A stretch of 64,000 nucleotides of DNA from Pontiella desulfatans (GCF_900890425.1 NZ_CAAHFG010000001.1:3658001-3722000); one strand, 5' to 3'. Positions 34,503 to 44,935 are shown, counted from the first letter of the stretch. Numbers and translations are program-made. The notes: generated by a model not told the origin, from the letters alone.

Positions 34503-36577
34503 TAAATGATTCTTCGCCCGTCGACATTGCCATAGTCGATGAGGTATTCGCGGCCGTCCTTCAGCGCAAGCTTTACACCGCACGCAGTGCCAGAGGGTGC
34601 CCACGGCAGGACTTCCATTGTCTGGATGGGATTGAGTTCATCGTCCGTCCAGTCGCCGCCATCGAGGCGATGCAGCAGCACGGTCACAAAAACCTCCATG
34701 CCGGAATAGTCCTTTTCGCGGATGCGTTCGGTATAGATCACCGTGCTTTCATCGGCTTCCGGGTTCAGCCCCTTGTGCACTTCCGTTTTAATACTGTCCC
34801 AGCCATGTACAGGAATCATGGCCAACTTACGGCCATCGGCAATTGAAGCCATCAGACCAGCGCCCACCTTCTCGAAGATGGCAGCGTTGCCGTTGAGGTG
34901 CGGTAATGCAAAGTGGCCAAGCTGCAGTTCGTAGCGGTATGGAACACGCACGCGATCAACCCGGATGATTCCGCTAGGAATTGGAATATCTGCTAGGTCA
35001 ATGCGTTCGGGGCCACGGCTAACGCCGCCTTTGTTCGGATCGCCCAGGCCGACCGGCTGCGTGTTCTGCAGACGATAGAGAATGCCGTCTTCAATCTTGT
35101 TGAATGCATAGTCGAGAGGAATGCGAAAGTCTTGGCCCATATCCTTTTCGCGGATCGAATAGCTGGCCGCGTTGGAACCGCCTGGTGTTTCAGTCTCCAG
35201 AGGGAAGTCCGGGTTAAACTGCAATTGATTATAATAGGTTTCATGCAGCTTCACCTTGCCGGTTCTGAGTTCGGTGGTTCCAGTCTTTCCGTGATTGACT
35301 ACCTGCATGCCGGGTCCTGGGAGTTCGACGGTTTCGGTGCGGTCGCCCAGCTCCGGCCAGAAGCCTTCATTTTCTTCCGCCGTCCAGAAGGGCGAATCCT
35401 CGGGAAGTGAAAGCGCCACAAAGCACTTGGCCAGCCAGAACGGGCTGGCAGCGCAACTGTAAAACTGGATCAACGGCTCGAATGGACCATAATAGCCGAG
35501 GCATGGCATACCGTTGACGAATAGATCTTCGCGCGATAAAAACTGAAGCATGTTGCCCGAAGCAATGCGCCGCGCAAATCCGGGATCCAGCACCGGGTCG
35601 TTTGTCAGGAAATGTGCGCCGAATGCGGTGGAGGCGGCAAAGCGGTAGATGATGCTCCTGCCCCACATGAGCTGTTTGCCGTCGCGCGCAAAGAAGCGCG
35701 GCCAGTTAACGATAAACTCCTTATTTCGTTTTTCGATGATCGCGGCCAGTTCGGGCGCGTGTTCATAGCCGTACCATTTGCACCAGAGCGGGCCGTAAAA
35801 ATGAAAGCCCCATGGATTGTAAAAATCATAGTTGGTGTCGTCGATATACCAGCCGTCGCCGACATAGTTGCTCATGAGATGCTGTAGATGATCGGTCAAG
35901 GTCGACTCGTCAATCGCATAGCCATTCACCTTCAGGAAGGTCAGCATCAGCACGTTGAAAAAGCGCCAGTTGTGGCCGATCGTCAGGCTGTGGGCATAGT
36001 CCGACAACAGATCTGCAATCTGCTGTTTTTCCGCATCAGAATACCGATCCCAAATCTGCTCGCGCGTCGCCATGAGATTAATGGCCAGTGCGGCACCCTC
36101 GACCGTTTGCTGATACTGCATACGGCCATATTCTTTTTGAAAGTCAGAATTGCGTCCCCAGAAGCGCGGGGACTTTGGATCGGTCGCCTGCAAAATCTGA
36201 TTGGCATAATAATCACGGATATTAATCCCGTTACAGATGGTATCGGGATTATCCACAATCACCGGCCCGGCCGCCATCATGGTACGGGCAATGCCTTCAA
36301 ATTCCGCCGCCTGGAAACGATGCCTGGGGTCATCGGGCTGGGGATAGCTTATTTTGTTTTGCTTCGGCAGAATGATAGGATCGTCGATATTATTCACATG
36401 CTGGAACACCCCTTCGATCAGGAATTTTGCAGCGTCCAGCCAATGCCGGCGTGTCATTCCCGTAAAGGGGCTATTTTCGAAATCCGGATTTTCCACTTTA
36501 AACGCATATGGATTCCCATTTAACCAAGTGGAATCCAGTCCATCCACGGTTTCAGAATTTTTTAAATCTAATGACAT
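34502..36577 (-). CDS. DUF2264 family protein (putative glycoside hydrolase)
   Basis: 691 aa, GGAGAG upstream of the ATG, no obvious signal peptide, so probably cytoplasmic. An N-terminal alpha/alpha-barrel (NSPFTGMTRRHWLDAAKFLI, FEGIARTMMAAGP, YDFYNPWGFHFYGPLWCKWYGY, RFFARDGKQLMWGRSIIYRFA) is followed by a C-terminal beta domain, the DUF2264 layout. From memory, a DUF2264-type enzyme founded a CAZy beta-glucuronidase family (GH154). Given the lyases and sulfatases nearby, removal of a uronic acid from imported oligosaccharides is plausible but inferred. Expressed from its own promoter with operator C. Confidence 0.85.
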   Translation of the reverse strand: MSLDLKNSETVDGLDSTWLNGNPYAFKVENPDFENSPFTGMTRRHWLDAAKFLIEGVFQHVNNIDDPIILPKQNKISYPQPDDPRHRFQAAEFEGIARTMMAAGPVIVDNPDTICNGINIRDYYANQILQATDPKSPRFWGRNSDFQKEYGRMQYQQTVEGAALAINLMATREQIWDRYSDAEKQQIADLLSDYAHSLTIGHNWRFFNVLMLTFLKVNGYAIDESTLTDHLQHLMSNYVGDGWYIDDTNYDFYNPWGFHFYGPLWCKWYGYEHAPELAAIIEKRNKEFIVNWPRFFARDGKQLMWGRSIIYRFAASTAFGAHFLTNDPVLDPGFARRIASGNMLQFLSREDLFVNGMPCLGYYGPFEPLIQFYSCAASPFWLAKCFVALSLPEDSPFWTAEENEGFWPELGDRTETVELPGPGMQVVNHGKTGTTELRTGKVKLHETYYNQLQFNPDFPLETETPGGSNAASYSIREKDMGQDFRIPLDYAFNKIEDGILYRLQNTQPVGLGDPNKGGVSRGPERIDLADIPIPSGIIRVDRVRVPYRYELQLGHFALPHLNGNAAIFEKVGAGLMASIADGRKLAMIPVHGWDSIKTEVHKGLNPEADESTVIYTERIREKDYSGMEVFVTVLLHRLDGGDWTDDELNPIQTMEVLPWAPSGTACGVKLALKDGREYLIDYGNVDGRRII

Positions 36578-36618
36578 AGTCTCTCTCCAGAATGATCACA
36601 TGAACGGTTGCTGGTATA

Positions 36619-36685
36619 AGACAATCGTATCAGGCTTGATGTCGCAACGAACATTTTGCGCAATGCAAGCAGGTGATTTGCGCAA
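36619..36685 (-). promoter_or_regulatory. operator/promoter C (DUF2264 gene)
   Basis: Minus strand: two perfect TTGCGCAA octamers at 36685-36678 and 36663-36656 (22 bp apart), then -35 TTGCGA (36647-36642). The -10 position (TTGTCT, 36624-36619) is poor, so this promoter may depend strongly on an activator. The gene starts at 36577. Confidence 0.75.
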
Positions 36686-36716
36686 CTATAATTTCAAAGT
36701 GTTATATATGTCCGCC

Positions 36717-37319
36717 TCAGGGAAGCAGCACAAGTCGGCCATATTCATCCGTCAAATGATAATCCGTCGTTGATAGTGCCGGCACCATGGTCAGCTCAGG
36801 GTTTAACAGATCTTCGGAGTTATAGTTATAGCGCCCGCATAACACCGTCCATTCTGTTCCATCGCCCCACCCGCTTCCTAATGCCGTGAGCTGTGAAGCG
36901 GGAACAAACATGCGCACCTTCCAACCGGTCTCCGTAATTTCAGAAACAACATTTAGTTCCCGATATTCATGATTCTCTAAGGCCTCCTGCGGTGATAAAG
37001 GTGTTGGCCATGTCGGGAAAAACAACGTTGATTTGTTTCCAAAGGGCGTCGCATACATTTCCCATTTATGGAGTGCGTTTGTGGGTTTCAGGAAAAGTTC
37101 AAATACATCACCGCTTTCATAGTGCAGTTGTTCATCATCCCGGTTGAGAGCAATCAAAGAAGAATCCTCCAGCACCGCATCAAGGTGCAACCCCTGTTTG
37201 TCCCAGGCAAACCGAACCGTTCCGCCTTCAACCGGACTGCCATCACGGTCGGTGCTGTAAGCCATGGCAGACGGCGTTCCATACGCTGGATACCGCGCGG
37301 CCTCAAGAACAAGACTCAT
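36717..37319 (-). CDS. CBM9-like carbohydrate-binding protein
   Basis: 200 aa from the ATG at 37319, which follows a strong GGAGG. No signal peptide. The domain reads TVRFAWDKQGLHLDAVLEDSS, then YESGDVFELFLKP, YATPFGNKSTLFFP, TETGWKVRMFVPASQL, LCGRYNYNS. It matches the family-9 carbohydrate-binding-like fold found as a domain of secreted enzymes, here standing alone. The start overlaps the last 17 bp of the PL8 gene, so it is translated with it. A cytoplasmic binding role would be unusual; a leaderless or misassigned protein is also possible. Confidence 0.75.
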   Translation of the reverse strand: MSLVLEAARYPAYGTPSAMAYSTDRDGSPVEGGTVRFAWDKQGLHLDAVLEDSSLIALNRDDEQLHYESGDVFELFLKPTNALHKWEMYATPFGNKSTLFFPTWPTPLSPQEALENHEYRELNVVSEITETGWKVRMFVPASQLTALGSGWGDGTEWTVLCGRYNYNSEDLLNPELTMVPALSTTDYHLTDEYGRLVLLP

Positions 37320-40239
37320 AAAACACCTCCATATAGTTACGGAATAATTCCGGGAGCGCAGGGTTCGAGGCTCTGGAACCGGTCGACTTATTCTGCTGCG
37401 CTTCCCGTAACCGTTTCGAAGCATGGTTCTCTTCGAGCTCAACTTTGATGGATGCTCCATCCCTGCATTTCACGGTCAGCAGGGTCGAATCGCCCTCGGC
37501 GACCGTCCAGGCCTCGGCAGAGCTTTCCAGCTTCCAGTGACCTTTCAACCGCAGGGTCGTAAACCGAGTCGGCGAAGGGTGCAGCGCATGATGCTTCACC
37601 GCTTCAACAAGCTGCTGCAGGTCGGGGTTTGAAACGGCCACTTTCAGGGTATCGCCATCCTGAATCATCACGTGGCACGGATCGGAGACCGACTCCAGCA
37701 GGCCGGCATCAACAGCCCCCTTTTCGAAGCAGGCATAGGCTGCGGTTCTGGTTTCGGGATCCGCAACCACATGTGCCTGATTATCCTGCCGCAGGACTTC
37801 AAGAACCGGAAAAACCTGCTGGTGGTTAAACAGCGGTACAATCAGATAAGCGTAGGATGCGTCTTTGGGAGCCGGGCCGTGATCAAGCCACGCCTTCGCA
37901 AACAGACCTTTCGCATCAGGTTTTGTGCCTGTTTTCCCAATGCCCTGCCGCAGGGAATATTTATTATTGGGCGAAACCTGCTCGCCCACGGTAATGACCG
38001 GCTCTGCACCATCGAGTATTTTATAGCCGGTGCCGATCGGATCGACCAGCCACTCACCTTCGTGCCGCACTGCACCGTTGGTGCTGGTGATACCGTTTTG
38101 GAACAGGGTGGTATGAACCGGTTCCTCTCCATCCGCCTCAATACCTGAACCGAGGCAGAGCAGTTGTCCGCCGAAACAAAAAACCGACTTACGAGCCTGA
38201 AGCCTGTTCGGAAACGCCATTTTTTCCGCGCCCGGATCAATGGTAAACCCATCGCCCTCATTGAGCTTCATGGCCCAGATCCCGTTACCGCCGAGGGTGC
38301 AGCCTCCTGCAAAGATTTCTTCTGACTTGAACATGACCACCGGTTCCTCCGGCTCCAGCTCCTCGAAAGGCAGCACCACGGTGGTGCCCCCCGGCGGATG
38401 GTTCCAGTCCCAGCCGTCTTCAACATAGCCCGCCGCTTCCTGTGACATGTTCGGCAGAACCTGCACGGTACCATTGGACTGATAGCGACCATAGCGGTTG
38501 TCCAGGCCGTAGAGCTCTGAAGCCCAGACATATCGGTTATAGCCCTTGATATTGACCGACCAGTCGGCGCGGCGGTGCACATTGAGCGCGGCATAGGGAA
38601 AGGTCCAATGACCGTTCGGCGGTGCCGTGTTGATTTCCACACCCTGAAAAACATGACCGGGCGGATTCCCCCAAAGGCGGACGTAGGCCGAAGCAACCTC
38701 CGGATCAATCGGCTGCCTGCCGTCGGGTGTTCCGCTCAGCGCCAGCGCGAGGAAGGCCTCTTTGAGGCTCATGATGCTGCCGCCAAGCGGGTGGCGGCCG
38801 GAAAGGCCCAGTCCCCAATAGTGCGGGTTGCTGTAGACCGTCGAAGCCATGATCGCTCGTTTAAAATTGGCGTGACCGGATTCTCCGATGCGGAACGCTG
38901 TACCTGAAAGCGCCTTCAGGCTGACGGGTATGCGGTCGAATGCGCCGGTTGCGTAAGCCGGATAGTGCCCCCAATGATGCCATGCCGTTCCATCGGGGCG
39001 GAAGCCCTGAGAGTTGGTCATGGCCAGAATGGCGGTCAGGTGATCGGAATAGAGCCGCAGGCAGGCCGCCTGCCACGAAGGATCATCCGCAAGAAAAGCG
39101 GACATCATCCGATAGACCGACTGCGTGTTGTAATAGTCGAGATTGGATTCATGCTGTGCGGCATCAAGCATTTCGGCGAAGTTGAGCTGCCAGCGAACCG
39201 CATCGCCTATGGCATCAAGCAACCCTTTTTCACGAAGCACATTCTTCATCAGGAAAAAGGACGTCTGCAGTTCGCGGGTGCTGTAGCCGATGTGATGAAT
39301 CGTTCCCTGCGAACTGCCCGCGCCCCACCCCTGGTCAAGATAGTAGCGCGCGCCGTCAGCGAAAAGCTGCTCTAATTCAGTCTCTCCGGTTGCTCCGTAT
39401 TCCCGGGCCACCTTGAGCATCCATTGCCCGAAATCGCGCAGGTCGTTGTATTCCGCGTCAATGTAACGGATCGGGGAAACCTGCATACCCATTTTCAGCG
39501 GCAGATCGAACAACATCGATGTACGATAATCTTCCGCTCCGGCGGGCGTCAGATCCGTCGTCTCATAGGCCGCGCGCAGGCGCGCTTCAACTGTCTCAAG
39601 GTCGGCGAGAATCCCGGCCGTAACCGGCTCCACCTCCATGGAGACGAGTTGTTCAAACGCACCGATTTCCGGGATCCAGTGATCCCACGCCCGCAGGCCG
39701 CCCTCTTTAATGAACGGCACTTCAAACCCGGGATACGGGTGACGATCGTCGATATACTGGCTGAAAATGATGTCATCAATCCATAACGGCCCGGCAGACG
39801 GCGGCGCAATCATGCGCGCCGATTCCAGCGTATCAAGCATACCGTCCATTTCGGAGAACGGCACCCAGACGGTGCGCCATCCTTGAAAATTCAGATGAAG
39901 CTCAAAATGGGTCGTGCCGTTGAACTCCACGCGCAGCTTTTCGTCCACCGGCGAGTCGTTATAAATCGACATCACAAACGTTGGACTGAGCGAAAAATGC
40001 GAACCGAATGCTGCACCGCTCTCTTCCGGGGACAACGGACGGATCTTTGAAAACGCCAGCGTACTGCCGCTCCATTTCAACGAAGTTGATCCGAACTGCG
40101 AACGGGAGCCGTCCAGCTCAAAACCTTCGCCGGAAACATGCTCCAGGACAGACTTTTCCTCAAAGGAGGTTCCTGCCATTAAACGTTCGGCGTAGCACGG
40201 AACCGCGGCCATCAATAAGACTATGCAAATCCACTTCAT
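37303..40239 (-). CDS. PL8 chondroitinase-ABC-like polysaccharide lyase
   Basis: 978 aa, signal peptide MKWICIVLLMAAVPCYA. An N-terminal galactose-binding-like domain (to about 180) is followed by an alpha/alpha toroid and a C-terminal super-beta-sandwich. The catalytic residues of Proteus chondroitinase ABC I (H501, Y508, R560, E653) can be matched. H422 and Y429 lie in HWGHYPAYATGAF, R482 in LSGRHPLGG (60 residues after the His versus 59) and E575 in YVWASELYG, 93 residues after the Arg as in the Proteus enzyme. It should cleave uronic-acid-containing polysaccharide by beta-elimination in the periplasm or outside. The ATG overlaps the sulfatase stop (TGATGA), indicating tight coupling; the CBM9-like gene overlaps the 3' end. 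Confidence 0.9.
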   Translation of the reverse strand: MKWICIVLLMAAVPCYAERLMAGTSFEEKSVLEHVSGEGFELDGSRSQFGSTSLKWSGSTLAFSKIRPLSPEESGAAFGSHFSLSPTFVMSIYNDSPVDEKLRVEFNGTTHFELHLNFQGWRTVWVPFSEMDGMLDTLESARMIAPPSAGPLWIDDIIFSQYIDDRHPYPGFEVPFIKEGGLRAWDHWIPEIGAFEQLVSMEVEPVTAGILADLETVEARLRAAYETTDLTPAGAEDYRTSMLFDLPLKMGMQVSPIRYIDAEYNDLRDFGQWMLKVAREYGATGETELEQLFADGARYYLDQGWGAGSSQGTIHHIGYSTRELQTSFFLMKNVLREKGLLDAIGDAVRWQLNFAEMLDAAQHESNLDYYNTQSVYRMMSAFLADDPSWQAACLRLYSDHLTAILAMTNSQGFRPDGTAWHHWGHYPAYATGAFDRIPVSLKALSGTAFRIGESGHANFKRAIMASTVYSNPHYWGLGLSGRHPLGGSIMSLKEAFLALALSGTPDGRQPIDPEVASAYVRLWGNPPGHVFQGVEINTAPPNGHWTFPYAALNVHRRADWSVNIKGYNRYVWASELYGLDNRYGRYQSNGTVQVLPNMSQEAAGYVEDGWDWNHPPGGTTVVLPFEELEPEEPVVMFKSEEIFAGGCTLGGNGIWAMKLNEGDGFTIDPGAEKMAFPNRLQARKSVFCFGGQLLCLGSGIEADGEEPVHTTLFQNGITSTNGAVRHEGEWLVDPIGTGYKILDGAEPVITVGEQVSPNNKYSLRQGIGKTGTKPDAKGLFAKAWLDHGPAPKDASYAYLIVPLFNHQQVFPVLEVLRQDNQAHVVADPETRTAAYACFEKGAVDAGLLESVSDPCHVMIQDGDTLKVAVSNPDLQQLVEAVKHHALHPSPTRFTTLRLKGHWKLESSAEAWTVAEGDSTLLTVKCRDGASIKVELEENHASKRLREAQQNKSTGSRASNPALPELFRNYMEVFYESCS

Positions 40240-41783
40240 CACTTCATCAACCGCCTGTATTCTTCCATGCTCCACAGCAGCGGCTCCTGAAGACCGGCAG
40301 CCCATTCCCTGTAATCCTTCGTTAAGCGTTCAACCACTTCAGGATGCCGGGCGGACAGTTCAGATCGCGCTCCTGGATCCTCGTCCAGATCAAACAGCTC
40401 CGTCGTTCCGGTCACTTCGTTCCGGCGCAGCAACCATTTGCCTTTCTGCACGGCCCACGAGGCCTCGCCGGCCATGAGCGAGCTCCTGGGCAAATCGTCG
40501 GAGCGCTCGGAGAGATACTCGTTATAGTCGTGCCAGAATGCCGCATTGACAAAATCCCAGTGCATGATTTCGGGTCCGGCCCAATAAAGGGCTTCGTGCG
40601 GCTCGGTGTTGCTTTCGATATGCGGCAGCAGATCCACGCCATCCAGGTTGGGCGGCAGCCCGATGCCCGCCGCGGCCAATGCCGTGGGCAGCACATCCAG
40701 GGCGGAAACACGCGGCTCGAACCGTACCGGCTTCAGCCCGGCCGGCCAGTGGGCAATCATCGGCACGTGCATGCCGCCGTGATGGAAACTGCCCTTGTTG
40801 CCACGGAACGGCCCGTTCATCGGCTGGGGCGATTCCACCACGGCACCGTTATCGCTGAGGTAGAAGATCAATGTATTTTTCAACTCCCCCTCGGTCTCCA
40901 GTGTGGAAACAATTTTTCCGAGCCCGTCGTCGATGGCGGCGATGTAGGCGTAATAGTTGTCAACCTCGCTGTTGCCGGTATCAAAGCGCTGGTATTGTTT
41001 GGGGGCCGGATCTTCCAGCGGGATGTGCGGCGCGCTGTAGGCGAGGTAGATAAAGAACGGTTCGCCGCCAGCGTGCTCGATGAAACGTACGGCATCATCG
41101 GTAAATTCGTCGGTTAAATATCCCTCGGCCTTGACGTGCTCCGTCCCGCGGAAAAGGCTCGGCGAATTGTAGTAGGTGGTACCGGACGAATTAAATCCGA
41201 AATAATGATCGAACCCGCGGTTGATCGGATTGTGCTCAGGTGCGCAACCAGCAATAGCGTTCCTGTGATAATCATGGGTCTGCACCGGCAACGGAGTCTT
41301 GATGGTCCTGCCCAGATGCCACTTACCGATCATCGCCGTGCGGTAGCCCGCTTTCTGGAAAAGCTCAGGCAGCATCGTTTCCGAAAGAGGCACGCCCATC
41401 TTCGACACGTCCCAGTTGTCGTAGGCGCCAAAACGCTGCTGGTAGCGGCCGGTCATCAGTGCCGCACGGGATGGCCCGCACACCGGCGAGGTCACGTGTG
41501 CATTCATGAAGGTAACGCCATTTGCCGCAAGCTTGTTCAGGTGGGGCATGCATGCCTTGGCCGCAACCATCGCCTTCTGTTCGTCGCACGCATAGCGCTC
41601 CGTATTTTTTGTCAGAAACAGCATTTCGTCGGGATAGTCGGCCGAATAGACCGGAAGCTGCCCGAAGCCTTGGTCATCAGCCAATACAACAATCACGTTT
41701 GGCCGCTCTTTCTGAGCTGCTGTCGAGCACATAGCCGCCAGGAAGCACAGTATACACCGCATGATTAAAGATCTATTGTCCAT
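40239..41783 (-). CDS. secreted S1-family sulfatase
   Basis: 514 aa. The ATG at 41783 has GGGAG just upstream, and the leader is MDNRSLIMRCILCFLAAMCS. NVIVVLADDQGFG gives the metal site, and a 35-residue insertion precedes CMPHLNKLAANGVTFMNAHV. The catalytic motif has C102 in CGPSR, then AALMTGRYQQRFGAYDN. LSDNGAVVES and HWPAGLKP follow. It is the second gene of a four-gene operon (PL8, sulfatase, PL8, CBM9-like), so it likely desulfates the products or substrate of these lyases. The stop codon overlaps the next start. Confidence 0.93.
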   Translation of the reverse strand: MDNRSLIMRCILCFLAAMCSTAAQKERPNVIVVLADDQGFGQLPVYSADYPDEMLFLTKNTERYACDEQKAMVAAKACMPHLNKLAANGVTFMNAHVTSPVCGPSRAALMTGRYQQRFGAYDNWDVSKMGVPLSETMLPELFQKAGYRTAMIGKWHLGRTIKTPLPVQTHDYHRNAIAGCAPEHNPINRGFDHYFGFNSSGTTYYNSPSLFRGTEHVKAEGYLTDEFTDDAVRFIEHAGGEPFFIYLAYSAPHIPLEDPAPKQYQRFDTGNSEVDNYYAYIAAIDDGLGKIVSTLETEGELKNTLIFYLSDNGAVVESPQPMNGPFRGNKGSFHHGGMHVPMIAHWPAGLKPVRFEPRVSALDVLPTALAAAGIGLPPNLDGVDLLPHIESNTEPHEALYWAGPEIMHWDFVNAAFWHDYNEYLSERSDDLPRSSLMAGEASWAVQKGKWLLRRNEVTGTTELFDLDEDPGARSELSARHPEVVERLTKDYREWAAGLQEPLLWSMEEYRRLMK

Positions 41784-41837
41784 TTTCTCCCACCCATTCA
41801 GTGATTAACATCATGCATCCGCCTGATTCCTGCCGTT

Positions 41838-44792
41838 TCAATTTGCCCCTGTAAACTTGAGCTGCACGGGTATGGCGTGGCGGATATTATTGACCACAAC
41901 GCGCGTTCTACCTCCGGAAACCTTGGTTTTCACATCGGCATTTTCCTTGACCAGCCGCCATTTGCCTCGCAGGACAATCTCGGCATAACCGGGACGCGCT
42001 TCCTCGTCATTGGTATAACTATCCCCCATTGCCGGGATGCGCAGGTCGGCATTGCCGATACTCAGCGCCAGGTTTTTTCCCCATGATTTGGCCATGACCA
42101 GACAAGGTTGATCAGCCGCTTGGAGCAGATCATCCTCGTCCCCTTGGTACGCATCAAACAGGGCATAGCCGACGACGCCGCTTTCCCGGTCATATACGAT
42201 CTGCGCCTGGGCATCATTCCGGAGGACACGATACGACGGATCGCTCGCAAAGGCCGCGATGCTCTGATGCGTTCCATCGAGCAGAACCACATATTCATAG
42301 GTTGCTTCCTTCGGGGCTTTGCCATGGTCGATCCATGCGGACGCAAAGGTTCCTTCCGTGGGCTCTTTGGTTTTATTGTGACGGGAACCCTGTTTCTTAA
42401 CGGCCAGCTTCACCTGGTTTCCAGCCGGCACATAATACCCGTTCCCATGAGAATCCACCAACCAGCTTCCGCGGTTCGACTCCTGCGATACAGGGTTGCT
42501 TTCCAGCGGTTCGGAGGCATTCATCCAGACCCTGGAACTCCCTTCATTCCACGTGTGTTGAAACAAAACAGTTTCAGTTGGGTATTCCGAGGTCCCGTTC
42601 GAAATTCCGGCGCCCAGGCAAATGATGCGATTATCAAAACAGAACATGGATTTGCGGGCGTTGAAGTCCGGATCAAAGTTTTCCATATCCGGCTCAAACA
42701 GATCGGTGGCAAAAATCCCATAGCGGTTTCCTAAATTTGAGCTGCCGCCGAATCGAATATCGGAGCGCACCATCAACGTTCCCTCCAGTGGATTTTCAAG
42801 CACATCAAGCGGCCGGTGAATCATCGTGGTTCCGGGATTTCGATTCCAGTCCCACCCTTCCTGCTCAAACCCGCTGGCGGCGCGCCCCTCTGCGGTATAG
42901 ATCTGCAGGCTTCCGTTGGACTGATAGCGCCCATAGCGATTGTCCATAGTGTAGATTTCCGACGACCAGACATAGTGGTTAAACCCTTTAAGGGTGACCA
43001 TTTTTCCGCCCCACCGGTGAATCCCGAAACACCCGTAATTAAATGACCAATGACCGGACGGCATCCGGTTCCGATCCAACGCTACGGGATAACCGCAGAT
43101 TTCAAGATCCTGATAAACCGGTTCGAGGGATTCAATGGATGACTCGCCGAATGGGTGACGGCCACTAAGGGCCATGCCTGTTTCAGGACTGCTGTAAAGG
43201 GTGGCCGCCGTTAATGCCGCACTAAAATTCTCCAGCGCGGCCGGCCTAATTGCAAACGCCGTGTCATTGAGCGCACGGCATAGAAAACCCGCCGAGATAA
43301 AGGCCGGAAATGAATAGCCAGGATAGTTTCCGCCGTGATGGAAGGCCGTACCATCCACCTTGATTCCCCCCATGGTTCCCGGTGTGTCGGCCGCCAGCAT
43401 AGCTGAAAAATAATCCCGGAACTGCGTCACCAGGGCCACTTTAACCGCCTCGTCCGGAATGGCCAGCATGGTCAGTAAATGCGACTTCGCAATCGTGTTG
43501 ATATAATCAAGATCGGCTCCCTGGTTGCGGTCGAATTCCATGGCGGCAAAATCGACCTTTTCACGCATGAACCAAATCAGCGCCCGGACCGTTGAATCCA
43601 GCATGCCGGCGGTGCCCAGCTCGTCAGCCATCAGGAACGTGGAAATATACCAGCCTCGCGATGCATAGCCGTAATGGTGCGTGCTGAAAAGTGCACTTCC
43701 ATCCTGCCATCCCTGATCCAGCAGATGGCGGTTCATCTGCAAATACATCTCCCGCAGCCGGGCGGCGGCCGGGTCGGATGTTTCCAGAGCGCGATAGCAC
43801 TGAGCCATTTCCTGCATCAGTTCCGTGTAGTCCCGGAACTCGGTATACCGGCTCATTAAATGTTCATCCTGTGCCGTCATTCTGCGGGGATAAACGGAGT
43901 CCTGACGATCGTGGAGCGCGCGGCGCATCATTAAAACATGCCGCCCTGATATGATGCCCTCTTCTTCCCGGATCTCCAGGGTCTCAAACTGCTGCTCCAA
44001 CGCAGCCACCTTTTCCAGGGATGCCGGCGCTGCAGGAAGAAAGCTCTGCACGATATGGTTATTTATCCGGTCGAGATCTGCACGATGCCGATCAGAAATG
44101 TGGTCCGCATTCACTCGGGGCAGCGGCGTCAGCTCCACCGGAGCGGCTTTGGTTCCCTTGACAAAAGGGACCTGTGGATCTGCCCACTGATAGCGGATAT
44201 CATCGATATTAGCCAAAATGATGCGATCAATAAACAGTTCCCCGGAAGCGACCTGCGAGGGGGCCGTGATGCGGAGGCCGCGCATCCCCTTCTGCGGGAT
44301 GCCCTCCATATCGCGATCGAACGCGACCGAACATGTACGCCAGCCCGTAAAACCGAGACCAAAATCAAATCCGCAGTCATTGCGGCCGAAATCTATCCGC
44401 AAGCGGGCCCCGGGCAGCGCCTTTTCGCTGTAGACCCAGAATGAAAAAATACAGACAGCTCCGCGTGCCAGTTCATCAGTTGCTTCCTGGCCTGTCACAT
44501 AAGGAATGACCCGGTCGAAATAGAGATTCGACGGCTCTTTCCAACTCCAGCGCAACGATTGGGAACCGTTAATAAAATGCTTTCCACTCAGCTCTACTTC
44601 GGCTCCCTGAACCGATAACGATGCCGGCAGTGCCCCTGACTCGAAAGATAGCATCGGAGAAGCGGGATCTTCCGCCACATAGGGAAAGTCCATCGCGCCG
44701 CATGAGATTCCGGCCAACAGGTGCAGTATGCAAACTATCCTCATATAGGGATGCCTGAAGTGGGATAGGATGAAACGATGGGCTTTCTGCAT
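41838..44792 (-). CDS. PL8 chondroitinase-ABC-like polysaccharide lyase
   Basis: 984 aa. The leader is likely MRIVCILHLLAGISCG after a short N-terminal extension. It has the same domain order as the neighbouring PL8. Catalytic His and Tyr are H486 and Y493 in HHGGNYPGYSFPAF, which is closer to the Proteus motif HEGNYPGY than the other copies. R545 lies in LSGRHPFGE, exactly 59 residues after the His as in the Proteus enzyme. E612 lies in YVWSSEIY. RYGRYQSNGSLQI and EGWDWNRNPGTT follow. It is the first gene of the four-gene operon under operator D. The two PL8 proteins are clearly diverged, suggesting different sulfation or epimer preferences. Confidence 0.9.
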   Translation of the reverse strand: MQKAHRFILSHFRHPYMRIVCILHLLAGISCGAMDFPYVAEDPASPMLSFESGALPASLSVQGAEVELSGKHFINGSQSLRWSWKEPSNLYFDRVIPYVTGQEATDELARGAVCIFSFWVYSEKALPGARLRIDFGRNDCGFDFGLGFTGWRTCSVAFDRDMEGIPQKGMRGLRITAPSQVASGELFIDRIILANIDDIRYQWADPQVPFVKGTKAAPVELTPLPRVNADHISDRHRADLDRINNHIVQSFLPAAPASLEKVAALEQQFETLEIREEEGIISGRHVLMMRRALHDRQDSVYPRRMTAQDEHLMSRYTEFRDYTELMQEMAQCYRALETSDPAAARLREMYLQMNRHLLDQGWQDGSALFSTHHYGYASRGWYISTFLMADELGTAGMLDSTVRALIWFMREKVDFAAMEFDRNQGADLDYINTIAKSHLLTMLAIPDEAVKVALVTQFRDYFSAMLAADTPGTMGGIKVDGTAFHHGGNYPGYSFPAFISAGFLCRALNDTAFAIRPAALENFSAALTAATLYSSPETGMALSGRHPFGESSIESLEPVYQDLEICGYPVALDRNRMPSGHWSFNYGCFGIHRWGGKMVTLKGFNHYVWSSEIYTMDNRYGRYQSNGSLQIYTAEGRAASGFEQEGWDWNRNPGTTMIHRPLDVLENPLEGTLMVRSDIRFGGSSNLGNRYGIFATDLFEPDMENFDPDFNARKSMFCFDNRIICLGAGISNGTSEYPTETVLFQHTWNEGSSRVWMNASEPLESNPVSQESNRGSWLVDSHGNGYYVPAGNQVKLAVKKQGSRHNKTKEPTEGTFASAWIDHGKAPKEATYEYVVLLDGTHQSIAAFASDPSYRVLRNDAQAQIVYDRESGVVGYALFDAYQGDEDDLLQAADQPCLVMAKSWGKNLALSIGNADLRIPAMGDSYTNDEEARPGYAEIVLRGKWRLVKENADVKTKVSGGRTRVVVNNIRHAIPVQLKFTGAN

Positions 44793-44868
44793 TAAGGTCT
44801 CCGGCTTCGGTTTGAATGCCAGCTATATTCCACGACCTTCCCGCATTTTCAAAGAGAGTAATTACGCA

Positions 44869-44935
44869 TTTATACACATTGAAATGCGACAGATAGATCG
44901 TATAATGACGCATATTGACAGGAAATTATGCGCAA
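44869..44935 (-). promoter_or_regulatory. operator/promoter D (PL8 operon)
   Basis: Minus strand: TTGCGCAT (44935-44928), ATGCGTCA (44913-44906), and a third degenerate copy TGTCGCAT (44891-44884), all spaced 22 bp. The -35 position TCTATC (44897-44892) is poor, but after exactly 17 bp comes a strong -10 TATAAA (44874-44869). The lyase start is at 44792. Confidence 0.75.

Noticed and set aside
36717-37460. Longer CBM9-like frame starting at 37460
   Set aside because: The extra 47 residues are an out-of-frame reading of the PL8 3' end; a strong GGAGG precedes the ATG at 37319.
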